Of a stretch of 28,139 bases of DNA, positions 1 to 7,882 are shown piece after piece. The stretch covers positions 1 to 28,139 of the forward strand of contig JAQICF010000264.1 of the NCBI GenBank assembly GCA_027858795.1, written 5' to 3'. Below the pieces are notes generated by a model that saw nothing but the letters and a program-made list of their open reading frames with translations, was not told the origin of the DNA and made no database searches. The position numbers and the translations under genes were made by a program. Position 1 is the stretch's first letter, and every line of letters begins with the position of its first letter. The stretch is from Candidatus Delongbacteria bacterium. Lineage in GTDB: Bacteria; Delongbacteria; UBA4055.

Positions 1-375
1 CTTTATCACTTCTTCATTAGCGTATTGACCTACCGTATTCGCATAAAACCCACTTGTCCAAAAATTACCACCCCATAACTTTGATTTTATTTCTGGATGT
101 TTTTGAAATATTTCCCTCGCTGTTATGCTCTTCAATACCCTAATAACCTCTGAAACACTTATAGTTGGCACACTTTGAACCAAAAAATGTACATGATTCG
201 GTTCGTAGCCAATTTCTACAAAATTCATTTCAAATCTTTCTGAGATTTCCAAACATATAATTTTGAGACTTTCTCCTACCTCATTTGTTACTACTCCTTT
301 TCTGTATTTCAAAGGAAATACTAAATGATACAAAAGAAGTGTTTTATTATGACTCTTTTCTATGTGCTCACTCAT
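1..375 (-). CDS. tnpA: IS200/IS605 TnpA transposase (Y1 HUH), C-terminus off window
   Basis: The frame is open from the ATG at 375 to the window edge (125 codons, no stop). The protein begins MSEHIEKSHNKTLLLYHLVF, typical of IS200 TnpA. It carries the metal-binding HUH motif as NHVHFLVQSVP and the family's 'LWGGNFWTSGFYANTVGQY' segment. The catalytic tyrosine helix normally follows at about the point where the window ends. Y1 TnpA proteins are about 130-155 residues, so only the last few residues are missing. The enzyme cuts and rejoins single-stranded element ends at subterminal hairpins. It is read in the same direction as the mrp operon, so operon transcripts could run into it; hairpins just upstream may limit this. 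No accompanying TnpB is visible. Confidence 0.9.
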   Translation of the reverse strand, partial: MSEHIEKSHNKTLLLYHLVFPLKYRKGVVTNEVGESLKIICLEISERFEMNFVEIGYEPNHVHFLVQSVPTISVSEVIRVLKSITAREIFQKHPEIKSKLWGGNFWTSGFYANTVGQYANEEVIK

Positions 376-386
376 GTAAGAAATAT

Positions 387-460
387 ACGCTTTTTCAAAG
401 CGTTAAGAAAACCTTAGGTTTTCAAACTTTCCTTTTTGACCCCGAGGCAAGCCTAGGGGT
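387..460 (-). repeat. Three consecutive hairpins at the IS left end
   Basis: There are three inverted repeats. ACGCTTT/AAAGCGT lies at 387-403 with a 3-base loop. GAAAACC/GGTTTTC lies at 407-423 with a 3-base loop. An imperfect CCCC-AGG / CCT-GGGG palindrome lies at 440-459. The GC-rich outer hairpin is the best candidate for the subterminal hairpin recognised by TnpA. The inner two lie in the tnpA leader, where IS200 elements are known to carry terminator-like and start-site-sequestering structures. Confidence 0.6.
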
Positions 461-1450
461 ATTCTCTTCGAATAAGAACATTTTTTCGTTTATTGCACCT
501 CCAGAACTTGACCATGCACCTACTGAGAGAATTAATCCCATTTGGGCTACAGATGAATAACCTAATATCCTTCTGGGATTCTTTTGTTTTAATCCCATTA
601 GGTTTGAAACAAAGAATGTCATCATTCCGATAACTGCTGTCATTGTTAAAAGCTCTTTAGACATCATCGGGAATGTTTTATATATTGCGAAGAACACACC
701 TGCAGTACCAATGGCTGCAACAAGACCGGTAAGTCCAGGTGCAACTCCTTCGTAGGCGTCTATAGCCCATCCGTTTGCAGGGAATTGTTTCATTTCTATT
801 ATCAGTGAAAATAATAATATAAACAGACCAATTGAAAGTAATTTTATATTTGCCACTGCAGGAATAACTTTTACCATTTCATCGATATTTAATGTTCCTG
901 TCACTGAATAAAGGATTATGATACCTAATAATAAGAACACTGATGCAATTCCACCTGCTATCATGTATTTAAATCCTGCTGAAAGTGATTTTAATTTCAG
1001 GTCCATTCCGATCAATGAATAAGTTGCTATAGAAGTTATTTCTAAGAATACAAATAAGTTAAAAATATCTCTGGTCATTACAAGTCCGTTCAAACCAAGT
1101 ACCATTAAAAGGAATAGTACGAAAGAACGAGTTCCTGTTTCTGCCATTTGCTTAAACATGTATATTGCACCGAACAATGCCATAAAGTTGATACTGCCTG
1201 TGAATATAGCCTCAAGCAATCCCATTTGTAGATTTATAGAAATAGGAGGTTTGAATCCTGCTGTAAATATCATTACTGAAATTTGGTCACCGATCAGAAA
1301 ACCTGTCAACCACTGATAACTGATAGCACACACAGATATCAAGGCTGCAAAGAATATTGTACCGGTAAGCTTTGTTCCAGCTTTGCTAAAAGAAGGTAAT
1401 AAAAAACCTACTCCAAGTAATATTGCTATTATATATATTGGACTTACCAT
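422..1450 (-). pseudogene. mrpD: MrpD/MnhD antiporter subunit, truncated by the IS element
   Basis: This is a proton-pumping-type membrane subunit of the Mrp/Mbh antiporter module, homologous to NuoL/M/N. It has about ten membrane helices. The functional Glu in 'NLFVFLEITSIATYSL' falls at residue 137, and a helix Lys in 'EMKQFPANGW' at residue 221; these match the key Glu and Lys of characterised MrpD proteins. Recognisable sequence continues through 'GYSSVAQMGLILSVG' to about residue 325. It then runs into element-derived residues ('EENTPRLASGSKRKV') and stops at 342, whereas full MrpD is about 490 residues. The last several helices are therefore missing. The start codon lies within the end of mrpC (ATGGTAAG overlap). 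The truncated product is unlikely to complete a working complex. Confidence 0.85.
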
Positions 1451-1806
1451 TTTAATTCCTTGTAATCGTTAATTGACAATGATTTCTTCTGTTGGTATAA
1501 TCTTATTACAAAGGTTAGCATTAAGGCATTTACTGCTACACCAATAACAATTGCTGTCAAAACTAATGCTTGAGGTACAGGATCTACAATTAGATCTGAT
1601 GCTTTGCTCAATTCAACTGCTGAATCCAGAATAGGAGCTGTTTTACCTTCAATAAATCCGAATGCCACCATGATAAGCTGAACTCCAACCTCTACTATTG
1701 CTAATCCAAGAATTATCTTGATCATATTCTTCTGGGTCAACATTCCCCAAAAGCCTATAAGTATGAGGGCAAATCCTATTATATGAACTATATTTATTAT
1801 ATTCAT
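1444..1806 (-). CDS. mrpC: Mrp antiporter subunit C (NuoK-like)
   Basis: A small membrane subunit of 120 residues with three hydrophobic helices (roughly 6-26, 28-50 and 82-106). It matches MrpC/MnhC and the NuoK fold in length and in the 'LGLAIVEVGVQLIMVAFG' and 'DPVPQALVLTAIVIGVAVNA' segments; the PxPQALVLTAIVI stretch is the family hallmark. In the Mrp complex it packs beside MrpA and MrpD in the proton/cation translocation path. Its ATG overlaps the mrpB stop (ATGA) and its own end overlaps the mrpD start, so translation is probably coupled. The residues between helices 2 and 3 (about 51-75) are longer and more polar than in the shortest homologues, which is common. Confidence 0.92.
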   Translation of the reverse strand: MNIINIVHIIGFALILIGFWGMLTQKNMIKIILGLAIVEVGVQLIMVAFGFIEGKTAPILDSAVELSKASDLIVDPVPQALVLTAIVIGVAVNALMLTFVIRLYQQKKSLSINDYKELKW

Positions 1807-2510
1807 TCTAAGTCTCCCTTCATATTATCTAATATACTCGCTAATTCAGTACCTACTTTTAATCCTACAAGTGTATATATTACAGGTATTGCTCCGGCAC
1901 TTAAGATCGTTCCAAATTCACCGAAAGGTAGTAATCTGTTGTCTAAGAAATGATCCGCGCCCATAATAACGAGCCCTAAAACACCAATTAGGACATAAGT
2001 AAATCCTGATAATGATTCTATCCATCCAAAAACCGTATGATTGATCTTGTAAGAAGTATCAGCCAGGAAGAGAAGCATCATTGCAGAAGCTATTACTGCA
2101 CCACCCTGGAAACCACCACCCGGTGTTAAATGTCCATTTAGGAAAATATAGATTCCAAAGATGATTATCATTGGAGCAAGTAAAGTTGAACCTGTAAGTA
2201 ATATCTCACTGGACTCTCTTTTCTTTATTTCTTTCTTTGGATCTTTTTCTTTTCTTCTTCTTAAAAGAACTGCTATACCTGTTGCAGCTATAAATAAAAC
2301 AGCAACTTCACCTAAAGTATCCAAGCCTCTGTAAGTTACGATTATAGCTGTAACAATATTTTGAGCTCCTAGCTCTTTATTTCCACTTCTTTCGGCATAT
2401 TCTTTACCAACTCCGGTTAAAGCAGTTTTTCCTTCAATATTATTTACAATAATTAAAAACATAAAAACAAATCCAATTAATAGGATCGCTGAGAAAATTC
2501 TTTTAATCAT
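1803..2510 (-). CDS. mrpB: Mrp/Mbh antiporter subunit B with N-terminal MbhE-like part
   Basis: A membrane protein of 235 residues starting at MIKRIF. This start was chosen over a farther-upstream ATG (2546) because GAGGAAG sits just upstream and the start overlaps the previous stop. The N-terminal 85 residues contain 'IVTAIIVTYRGLDTLGEVAVLF', characteristic of the MrpA C-terminal/MbhE segment. The C-terminal 130 residues contain 'LNGHLTPGGGFQGGAVIASA', the signature of MrpB/MnhB. The two are separate genes (MbhE, MbhF) in Pyrococcus Mbh and parts of different subunits in Bacillus Mrp, so this is a fused form. About six membrane helices are visible, with a charged RRRKEKDPKKEIKKR linker between the halves. 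Confidence 0.9.
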   Translation of the reverse strand: MIKRIFSAILLIGFVFMFLIIVNNIEGKTALTGVGKEYAERSGNKELGAQNIVTAIIVTYRGLDTLGEVAVLFIAATGIAVLLRRRKEKDPKKEIKKRESSEILLTGSTLLAPMIIIFGIYIFLNGHLTPGGGFQGGAVIASAMMLLFLADTSYKINHTVFGWIESLSGFTYVLIGVLGLVIMGADHFLDNRLLPFGEFGTILSAGAIPVIYTLVGLKVGTELASILDNMKGDLE

Positions 2511-2760
2511 TTTCTTCCTCCACATCTTTTGTTTTGTGAAGTGCATATAAAAATATAAGAGTTGATAATCCTGCTCCGATAGCTGCTTCTGTCATTGCTA
2601 CATCAGGTGCCTGCATCAGCAAGTACAATATACTTGCAAATAAACTTACTACGCCTACTGCTATGATAGAAGATATTAAGTCCTTTACATGCATTGCTAA
2701 ACCCGCTGCAATGATCATTGCCAAACCCATTAGTATGAAGATACCTTGTTGTAATTCCAT
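2503..2760 (-). CDS. DUF4040/MbhD-like antiporter subunit
   Basis: A protein of 85 residues with three membrane helices. 'LMQAPDVAMTEAAIGAGLSTLIFLYAL' is the conserved core of DUF4040, which forms the C-terminal part of MrpA and the stand-alone MbhD of membrane-bound hydrogenases. Its separate existence here, with no full MrpA upstream, points to the Mbh-type order (E-F-G-D-E/F-G-H in Mbh letters) rather than the Bacillus mrpABCDEFG order. The ATG overlaps the mrpG stop by one base (TAATG), and the stop overlaps the mrpB start. Confidence 0.88.
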   Translation of the reverse strand: MELQQGIFILMGLAMIIAAGLAMHVKDLISSIIAVGVVSLFASILYLLMQAPDVAMTEAAIGAGLSTLIFLYALHKTKDVEEEND

Positions 2761-3140
2761 TAATCTACCTCCACTTCAGTATTCTCATTTAGCTTGTCAG
2801 TCACCTCTACGTAGATACTTTCTTTCTCTTTTAGCTTGTCAGCAACTGAACCCTTTGTCAAAGGAATACCTCTAAAATGTGCTGCTCTTGCTAAAGCGTG
2901 ACTTGAGATAGGATTTGTTAATGCTATGAACATTATTATTACTAATATCTGACCTAACCATTCATAGTGACAAATTCCAATTCCTAATAATGTTAAAATT
3001 GTTCCTAATGTTGTTGCCTTAGTTCCTGCCTGCATCCTGTTATAAAGATCTGGCATTCTGAATACTCCCAATGCTCCAAGAAATAAGAAGATAGAGCCTA
3101 ATAATGTTATTATTGATCCTAAGATCCTATACCATTCCAT
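2760..3140 (-). CDS. mrpG: Mrp antiporter subunit G
   Basis: A protein of 126 residues with three membrane helices. It carries the MrpG/PhaG signature 'GALGVFRMPDLYNRMQAGTKATTLG' near residues 22-46 and 'ALTNPISSHALARAAH' near 74-89. The hydrophilic C-terminal 35 residues are variable in the family. MrpG is a required small subunit of the cation/proton antiporter. The gene overlaps mrpF by one base upstream and the DUF4040 gene by one base downstream, typical of a tightly coupled operon. Confidence 0.93.
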   Translation of the reverse strand: MEWYRILGSIITLLGSIFLFLGALGVFRMPDLYNRMQAGTKATTLGTILTLLGIGICHYEWLGQILVIIMFIALTNPISSHALARAAHFRGIPLTKGSVADKLKEKESIYVEVTDKLNENTEVEVD

Positions 3141-3409
3141 TATAGCCCTCCTTCTAGGTAACGAGCTACGGCTACTACACCTATGAAACTCAAGATTGCA
3201 TAGACCATTCCAACATCTAAGAATATTACTCTTCCTGATATATATGCTATCAAAGTAATTAATGATATTGATATCACTGTAAATGTATCTAGTGCAACTA
3301 CCCTGTCAGCCATGCTGGGACCTTTAATCAGTCGTAAAGTCGCAAGGATGATTCCCGCTGATACAAAGTAAGTTGATATTTGCAATAATATTTCCGGTAA
3401 GTTAGTCAA
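3140..3409 (-). CDS. mrpF: Mrp antiporter subunit F
   Basis: A protein of 89 residues with three membrane helices. 'RLIKGPSMADRVVALDTFTV' (about 26-45) is the MrpF/PhaF signature; the Asp in 'ADRVVALD' is conserved in the family. The C-terminus 'FLDVGMVYAILSFIGVVAVARYLEGG' also fits. It starts inside the last codons of mrpE (8-base overlap) and ends in a one-base overlap with mrpG. It is a small subunit of the multisubunit Na+(K+)/H+ antiporter. Confidence 0.93.
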   Translation of the reverse strand: MTNLPEILLQISTYFVSAGIILATLRLIKGPSMADRVVALDTFTVISISLITLIAYISGRVIFLDVGMVYAILSFIGVVAVARYLEGGL

Positions 3410-3890
3410 AGATCACCTCCAGATATTTTTCAAAACTTGCTACTATTTTTTCTGTTGCCACTTTTTCATCCATATTAGTTACGTCTATCCAGTGTATATA
3501 TAATGTATCTCCATCTATATCTACAGTTAGAGTTCCCGGTGTCAATGTGATAGAGTTTGCAAGTATCATTCTACCCATTGCTGTTTTCAATTTTGTCTTC
3601 ACTGTAACAATACCCGGATTAATACGTATCACAGGCTTTATTACCCTTAATGCCACATCAATATTTGCTTTAATGATCTCAATAAATAAAAAGATAATAT
3701 ACCATAATGAATAGATTATCTTTTTAGGATTGAAGATCGGGGATCTGAGGTAATTTCTAAAGATAATACTCACGATCAATGATAGAGCAAACATTATCAG
3801 AAGATTGTTCAGATCCTTGGTTCCTGTCCATATGAAATAGAACAGTGTGAACATTATTGATGAAAACATTATTTTTAAAATTTTATCCAT
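3402..3890 (-). CDS. mrpE: Mrp antiporter subunit E
   Basis: A protein of 162 residues with N-terminal membrane helices (about 8-45 and 58-82) followed by a cytoplasmic domain. The C-terminal half contains 'LANSITLTPGTLTVDIDGDTLYIHWIDV', the diagnostic stretch of MrpE/MnhE. It is the first antiporter gene after marR, separated from it by 29 bases. It overlaps mrpF by 8 bases. MrpE starts the cluster in Mbh-type operons (as MbhA), which supports that arrangement here. Confidence 0.93.
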   Translation of the reverse strand: MDKILKIMFSSIMFTLFYFIWTGTKDLNNLLIMFALSLIVSIIFRNYLRSPIFNPKKIIYSLWYIIFLFIEIIKANIDVALRVIKPVIRINPGIVTVKTKLKTAMGRMILANSITLTPGTLTVDIDGDTLYIHWIDVTNMDEKVATEKIVASFEKYLEVIFD

Positions 3891-3919
3891 ACTTATCCTT
3901 AATTAATTAGATTTTAAAA

Positions 3920-4402
3920 TTAACAGTTATCCGATCCTGAAAGTTGAACATCAAGTTTATCGTTATTTTCAATATTATCTACCCAGATATCATTCAGCAA
4001 AGTTATGCCAGTTAATATCTTTTCCATATTTTTATCCGAAACTTTCTCAAACATTGTATTGAAATATTTAATTGAAAGATTTAAAAGTTCTTTGGATGTT
4101 TTTTCACCCTTTTTAGTCAAAGTTACATTTATACCTCTTCTATCATTAGGGTCCATATCCCTTCTTAGTATTCCGGCCTCTTCCAATGAGGCTACTATCC
4201 TTGTAACTCCACCTGAAGCAATATTCAATCTTACCGCAAGTTCTTTAACAGAAAGTACGTCTGCATCAAAATATTGCTTTAAGCAATTCAGCTCAGAACA
4301 AGTAATATTTAATTTAGCTGCAATTTTTTTGTCTTTAAATTGACAATTGATTTTCATCACATTCATTATGTCTGAAATAATTGTAATTTTATTTTTGTCC
4401 AT
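3920..4402 (-). CDS. MarR-family transcriptional regulator
   Basis: A winged-helix regulator of 160 residues. Residues about 35-105 form the DNA-binding domain: helices 'CLKQYFDADVLSVKELAVRLNIASGGVTRIVASLEEAGILRR', then the wing 'DMDPNDRRGINVTLTKKG', whose DPNDRR motif is the classic MarR wing. Flanking helices would make the dimer interface. Cysteines at 20, 35 and 40 could allow redox sensing, but this is speculation. It is the first gene of the antiporter operon, with a Shine-Dalgarno AAAGGA before ATG at 4402. A perfect palindrome overlaps its promoter, so it most likely represses itself and the mrp genes. The ligand is not evident. Confidence 0.9.
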   Translation of the reverse strand: MDKNKITIISDIMNVMKINCQFKDKKIAAKLNITCSELNCLKQYFDADVLSVKELAVRLNIASGGVTRIVASLEEAGILRRDMDPNDRRGINVTLTKKGEKTSKELLNLSIKYFNTMFEKVSDKNMEKILTGITLLNDIWVDNIENNDKLDVQLSGSDNC

Positions 4403-4416
4403 ATTCCGTCCTTTTT

Positions 4417-4458
4417 AATTACAATGTAATTTATTTACACTCTCAACTATTGTCAAGA
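4417..4458 (-). promoter_or_regulatory. marR-mrp promoter with palindromic operator
   Basis: Read on the minus strand, a TTGACA -35 (4453-4458) is followed after 17 bases by TAAATT as -10. A perfect palindrome AATTACAATGTAATT (7-base arms, one central base) at 4417-4431 overlaps the -10 and the likely transcription start. Position and symmetry fit autorepression by the MarR protein encoded immediately downstream. MarR operators are typically AT-rich palindromes of this size. Confidence 0.65.
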
Positions 4459-4635
4459 AAAATATTTAACAATTTAAATTAATATAATCCGAAATATTTT
4501 ACTTTATTACTTCTACTAAACTTCCCTGAAATGCAAAACCAATCCTGCACAAATTTTTACCAGTGAGAATCGTCCGGATCGAGTAGTAAGTTTTATGAAT
4601 GAAATATTAAAGTATGAGATAGATTAGAATTAAAA

Positions 4636-4658
4636 AAGCCCGATAAAAAACCGGGCTT
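4636..4658 (-). terminator. Rho-independent terminator after the LamG/FG-GAP gene
   Basis: Perfect stem AAGCCCG/CGGGCTT with a 9-base loop. On the minus strand it is followed by a T-rich run. It lies about 30 bases past the stop of the gene ending at 4688. Confidence 0.85.
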
Positions 4659-4687
4659 CTAATTTTATTGACATTATTTATAATGTT

Positions 4688-7684
4688 CTATTTGTTTTTA
4701 ACGGGTGAATATTGATTCACCCCTTCATTCGTTTTCGCAGCATCTGTCGCAGTTACACAATAGAATTTCTTCACCTCACTTGTTCTTACTGTCCATTCAT
4801 TACTATTAACAGTAGCTTCATAAGTCCATCCTTCTGGAAATACTGCATACGGATCATCCGTACTATAAACATTATAAACGTCCCCTTTTTGAAGCTCTTT
4901 AGTTGTATTCCATGAAAGTGTCACAAATTCTCCCATAACAGCAATGTTTACTGGTGTTGGTGCTGAGTATGTCGGGTTGTAGATAAAACTTGCAGGTGTT
5001 TCAGGATATCTGCTTCCATAGTTAAAGTAATTTGGCTTTACTCGCCAATAGTAGGTTGTATTATTGACAAGACTATCAAATACTGTGAGTTCCATTAGAG
5101 AAACTCCAAATAAACTTTTTACTTTTTTAGATCGCCAGTCAATATTTTCTTCTAAAGGATTGGTGAAATTACTATCTGCATCAAGTTGTAAAGTGTAGTT
5201 AGCTATTGAATCCTGAAACATAAATTCCCAAGAAAGAATATCATTTGCTACCATCTCATTTTGTGAACTGGTGTTAAGATCACTTGAAATATTGATTTGC
5301 AACTCACTTTCTGTAAATTCTGAACCTGTAAAACATTGATCAACAGATTGTACTCCCCAATTTACATTTGTTATTTCCTGAGGCAGAGCTTGAAAATTAT
5401 CCAATTTGAGATCATAAATATTCAATTGATTTGCATTCCCCAGATCAACTACTCTTCTGTACCCACTAGCTATATCTGACACTCCTGATACAATTTTAAT
5501 ATTATCATTCATTCTAATGTCAATATTGTAAGATAAACCATTTTGAGGAGTTTCAGAATCAGTTGCCTTGTTATATGAAAAACTCAGAATATTATTTGTA
5601 AGTTCAGCATCTAAACCTAAAGGAGCTGATGGAGCAGCATTATTAAATGAAATATTATTTGTATATATTTCTGCCACAATAGTTGAAAATCTAGAACCCA
5701 TCAACAGGATATCAAGATCTCCGTCATTGTCATAATCTCCAAATGTAGCAGTTTTTCCAGAAATATTAGGTAAGCTATTATTGATTTTAGTAAAAACACC
5801 ATAATTATTCTGACATAATTCTGTATAGTATTCCCCATATCCGGTAGAACCTATGTAGATTATATCAAGATCACCGTCGTTATCAAAATCTCCCCAAGAT
5901 GAGGAACAGGATTGAATATCTGAATTACCTACAAATATCTCAGTAAAAATACCATTTTCATTATTGTAAACACTACTTGATATCAAAGCATCAAGATCTC
6001 CGTCATTATCGTAGTCACCCCAACTTACTGAAGGGCTAAAAAGCCCTGTAAGGCCTGCATTTATATTTAAATACGTTCCATTATCATTTCTAAATATATA
6101 CGATTTGTTACTACCTGAAAAAAGCACATCAAGATCTCCATCGTTATCATAATCTCCCCAATCGGCTGATCCACCAAAAATACCGTATGACGGAGCTGCT
6201 ATATCAGTAAATACTCCAGAATCATTCCTGTATATGGTAAAAGAACCGTAGGTCGTATTTCCTTCGCGCTGTTCTCCAAGTGTGACAATATCAAGATCAC
6301 CGTCTCTGTCATAATCACCCCACTTTCCACAACCGTTTTTCACTCCCACTAAATTTGCTTCTATATCAGTAAAGTAACCTGAATCATTACGATAAATCCT
6401 TGATATATAGGTTGTCGAATTAGTTATTCCTGTAATCAAAATATCCAGATCGCCATCATTGTCATAATCTCCAAGATCTATAGAGCCTGAATAATACCCA
6501 GAAATTCCAGAGTTCACTGGTGTAAAAATTCCCCCATTGTTATCATATACAATTACTGAATCACTATATGATACAACTACATCCAGATCATTATCATTAT
6601 CAATATCACCCCAACATGAAGTAGCAAAACTATTTATAAATCCAGCTCCAGCAGGTGTAAAAGTAACAGCTTCTGTTTTAAATGCCCAGGTGTTTTCATC
6701 TCTTATTCCGCTGAAATACACACTGTCTTCTGACATAAAAGCGGTACTGTCAATAAGAACATAATAATTTGTATTTAATTCGAAGTTACTAATTGGATCG
6801 ATTGTAACTATTGAATCAATAATAGTACTAGAACTTACTGCTATAGTTTCGAATATCGAATCATCCAATGCTTTATAAATTTCAATATTACCTTCTCCTT
6901 CAATAACATTTCTATCAAATGACATTTGAAGATTAATTTGGGGATTTATATTTAAAGAATTATTGGAAGGTGTTAAGCTTTGAAATGTTGGGATAAATAT
7001 AGATGAAGCTACCCAGTCAGAATCATCCATACTAACTAAGGTACCATCATTATTACCGGCGCTATCTCCTGCAACTGATCCAGAACCTTCATTCAAATTA
7101 TAATAAGCAACTAACCCGGATTCGTTTCCGATTAGAGTATTATCCATATTTTCCTGAATTTCCTGCTCGGTTCTTATCGTATTCCAGATTCGAACTTCAT
7201 CCATTTGACCTTGAAATAGAGCCCCAGAGCTTATACCTAGCATTAAATTCAGTGTAGTATTTTGATTAACTGGTACTTGACCAAGGCTGTGCTCAACACC
7301 ATTTAAATAAAAAAGAACATTATCCGTTTTATAAACAATTACTATATGGTACCATTCATCAGCTGTAAGTGACACACCGGGATTCCATCCTGCTGTACCG
7401 TAACCGATTAGCAGTTGATCAGAATCAGGCGCTATCCATATACCTCTATCCCAACCACCATCATCTGTGCTAAGAATTCCCTGATGGCTTGGGTAAAACA
7501 ATCTGGTAGGTTTTATCCATGCTTCCCAGGTTGTGTTAGCTAAAGCAGTAGGTTGTAGATCTAATGGTGTTTGCACATAATCATCCACTCCGTCAAATTC
7601 CAAGCAGGTATTTTGTGCGCTTAATGGTAAAAGTAATGCAGCAAAAACGAATGCAACAGTGATCATTTTTTTCAAACATAACAT
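4688..7684 (-). CDS. Secreted LamG / FG-GAP repeat surface protein
   Basis: A predicted secreted protein of 998 residues. It has a signal peptide (about 1-23, ending LLPLSAQ) and a LamG/concanavalin-like domain (about 27-215, 'CLEFDGVDDYV', 'WEAWIKP', 'QMDEVRIWN'). An Ig-like Big_5 domain follows (about 230-340, 'PSNNSLNINPQINLQMSFDRNV'). Next come seven FG-GAP/VCBS repeats (about 350-680), each with a calcium-binding DxDxDxDxD loop such as 'GDYDNDGDLDIL'. Fn3-like domains finish the protein, including 'VYNVYSTDDPYAVFPEGW'. The start has GAGGG seven bases upstream. The C-terminal domain resembles that of the BspA-like protein at 8605-11529, suggesting a shared export or anchoring module. The role is probably binding or adhesion at the surface; no enzyme domain is seen. 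It is a single-gene transcript with its own terminator. Confidence 0.85.
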   Translation of the reverse strand: MLCLKKMITVAFVFAALLLPLSAQNTCLEFDGVDDYVQTPLDLQPTALANTTWEAWIKPTRLFYPSHQGILSTDDGGWDRGIWIAPDSDQLLIGYGTAGWNPGVSLTADEWYHIVIVYKTDNVLFYLNGVEHSLGQVPVNQNTTLNLMLGISSGALFQGQMDEVRIWNTIRTEQEIQENMDNTLIGNESGLVAYYNLNEGSGSVAGDSAGNNDGTLVSMDDSDWVASSIFIPTFQSLTPSNNSLNINPQINLQMSFDRNVIEGEGNIEIYKALDDSIFETIAVSSSTIIDSIVTIDPISNFELNTNYYVLIDSTAFMSEDSVYFSGIRDENTWAFKTEAVTFTPAGAGFINSFATSCWGDIDNDNDLDVVVSYSDSVIVYDNNGGIFTPVNSGISGYYSGSIDLGDYDNDGDLDILITGITNSTTYISRIYRNDSGYFTDIEANLVGVKNGCGKWGDYDRDGDLDIVTLGEQREGNTTYGSFTIYRNDSGVFTDIAAPSYGIFGGSADWGDYDNDGDLDVLFSGSNKSYIFRNDNGTYLNINAGLTGLFSPSVSWGDYDNDGDLDALISSSVYNNENGIFTEIFVGNSDIQSCSSSWGDFDNDGDLDIIYIGSTGYGEYYTELCQNNYGVFTKINNSLPNISGKTATFGDYDNDGDLDILLMGSRFSTIVAEIYTNNISFNNAAPSAPLGLDAELTNNILSFSYNKATDSETPQNGLSYNIDIRMNDNIKIVSGVSDIASGYRRVVDLGNANQLNIYDLKLDNFQALPQEITNVNWGVQSVDQCFTGSEFTESELQINISSDLNTSSQNEMVANDILSWEFMFQDSIANYTLQLDADSNFTNPLEENIDWRSKKVKSLFGVSLMELTVFDSLVNNTTYYWRVKPNYFNYGSRYPETPASFIYNPTYSAPTPVNIAVMGEFVTLSWNTTKELQKGDVYNVYSTDDPYAVFPEGWTYEATVNSNEWTVRTSEVKKFYCVTATDAAKTNEGVNQYSPVKNK

Positions 7685-7815
7685 AATTTACCCTCAAAAG
7701 TAATTGTTAGCAGTTCTTCATTCATGAAATAACACGATCCGTCTCAAAGGCAAATGCAAAAGAAAAATATGACTTAAGATGCATTAAGGTACATGATAAC
7801 TACGAATTAGGCAAT

Positions 7816-7845
7816 CAAAAAGCCCGAAGTATTTCGGGCTTTTTG
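7816..7845 (-). terminator. Bidirectional rho-independent terminator after nitroreductase
   Basis: Perfect 13-base stem CAAAAAGCCCGAA/TTCGGGCTTTTTG with a 4-base loop. The arms carry A and T runs, so it can act in both directions. It sits 38 bases past the nitroreductase stop. Confidence 0.88.
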
Positions 7846-7882
7846 TCTGTTTGAATGTTACTTATGACGCACTATTTTTCAA

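Larger units (their letters stand above)
1..460 (-). mobile_element. IS200/IS605-family element, left-end part (runs off window)
   Basis: This is the tnpA-proximal end of an IS200/IS605-type element whose remainder lies beyond position 1. It consists of a TnpA reading frame (375 to 1) and about 85 bases of upstream sequence rich in small hairpins. The inner boundary is placed near 460-480, because the mrpD reading frame stops resembling an antiporter subunit there and reads into hairpin sequence. Members of this family move as single strands, recognise subterminal hairpins and make no target duplication, so no terminal repeats are expected. The exact tip cannot be fixed without an uninterrupted mrpD for comparison. 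Confidence 0.8.

Noticed and set aside
285..560. Plus-strand frame across the IS end
   Set aside because: It overlaps the minus-strand tnpA start, the hairpins and the end of mrpD, has no family resemblance and no ribosome site.
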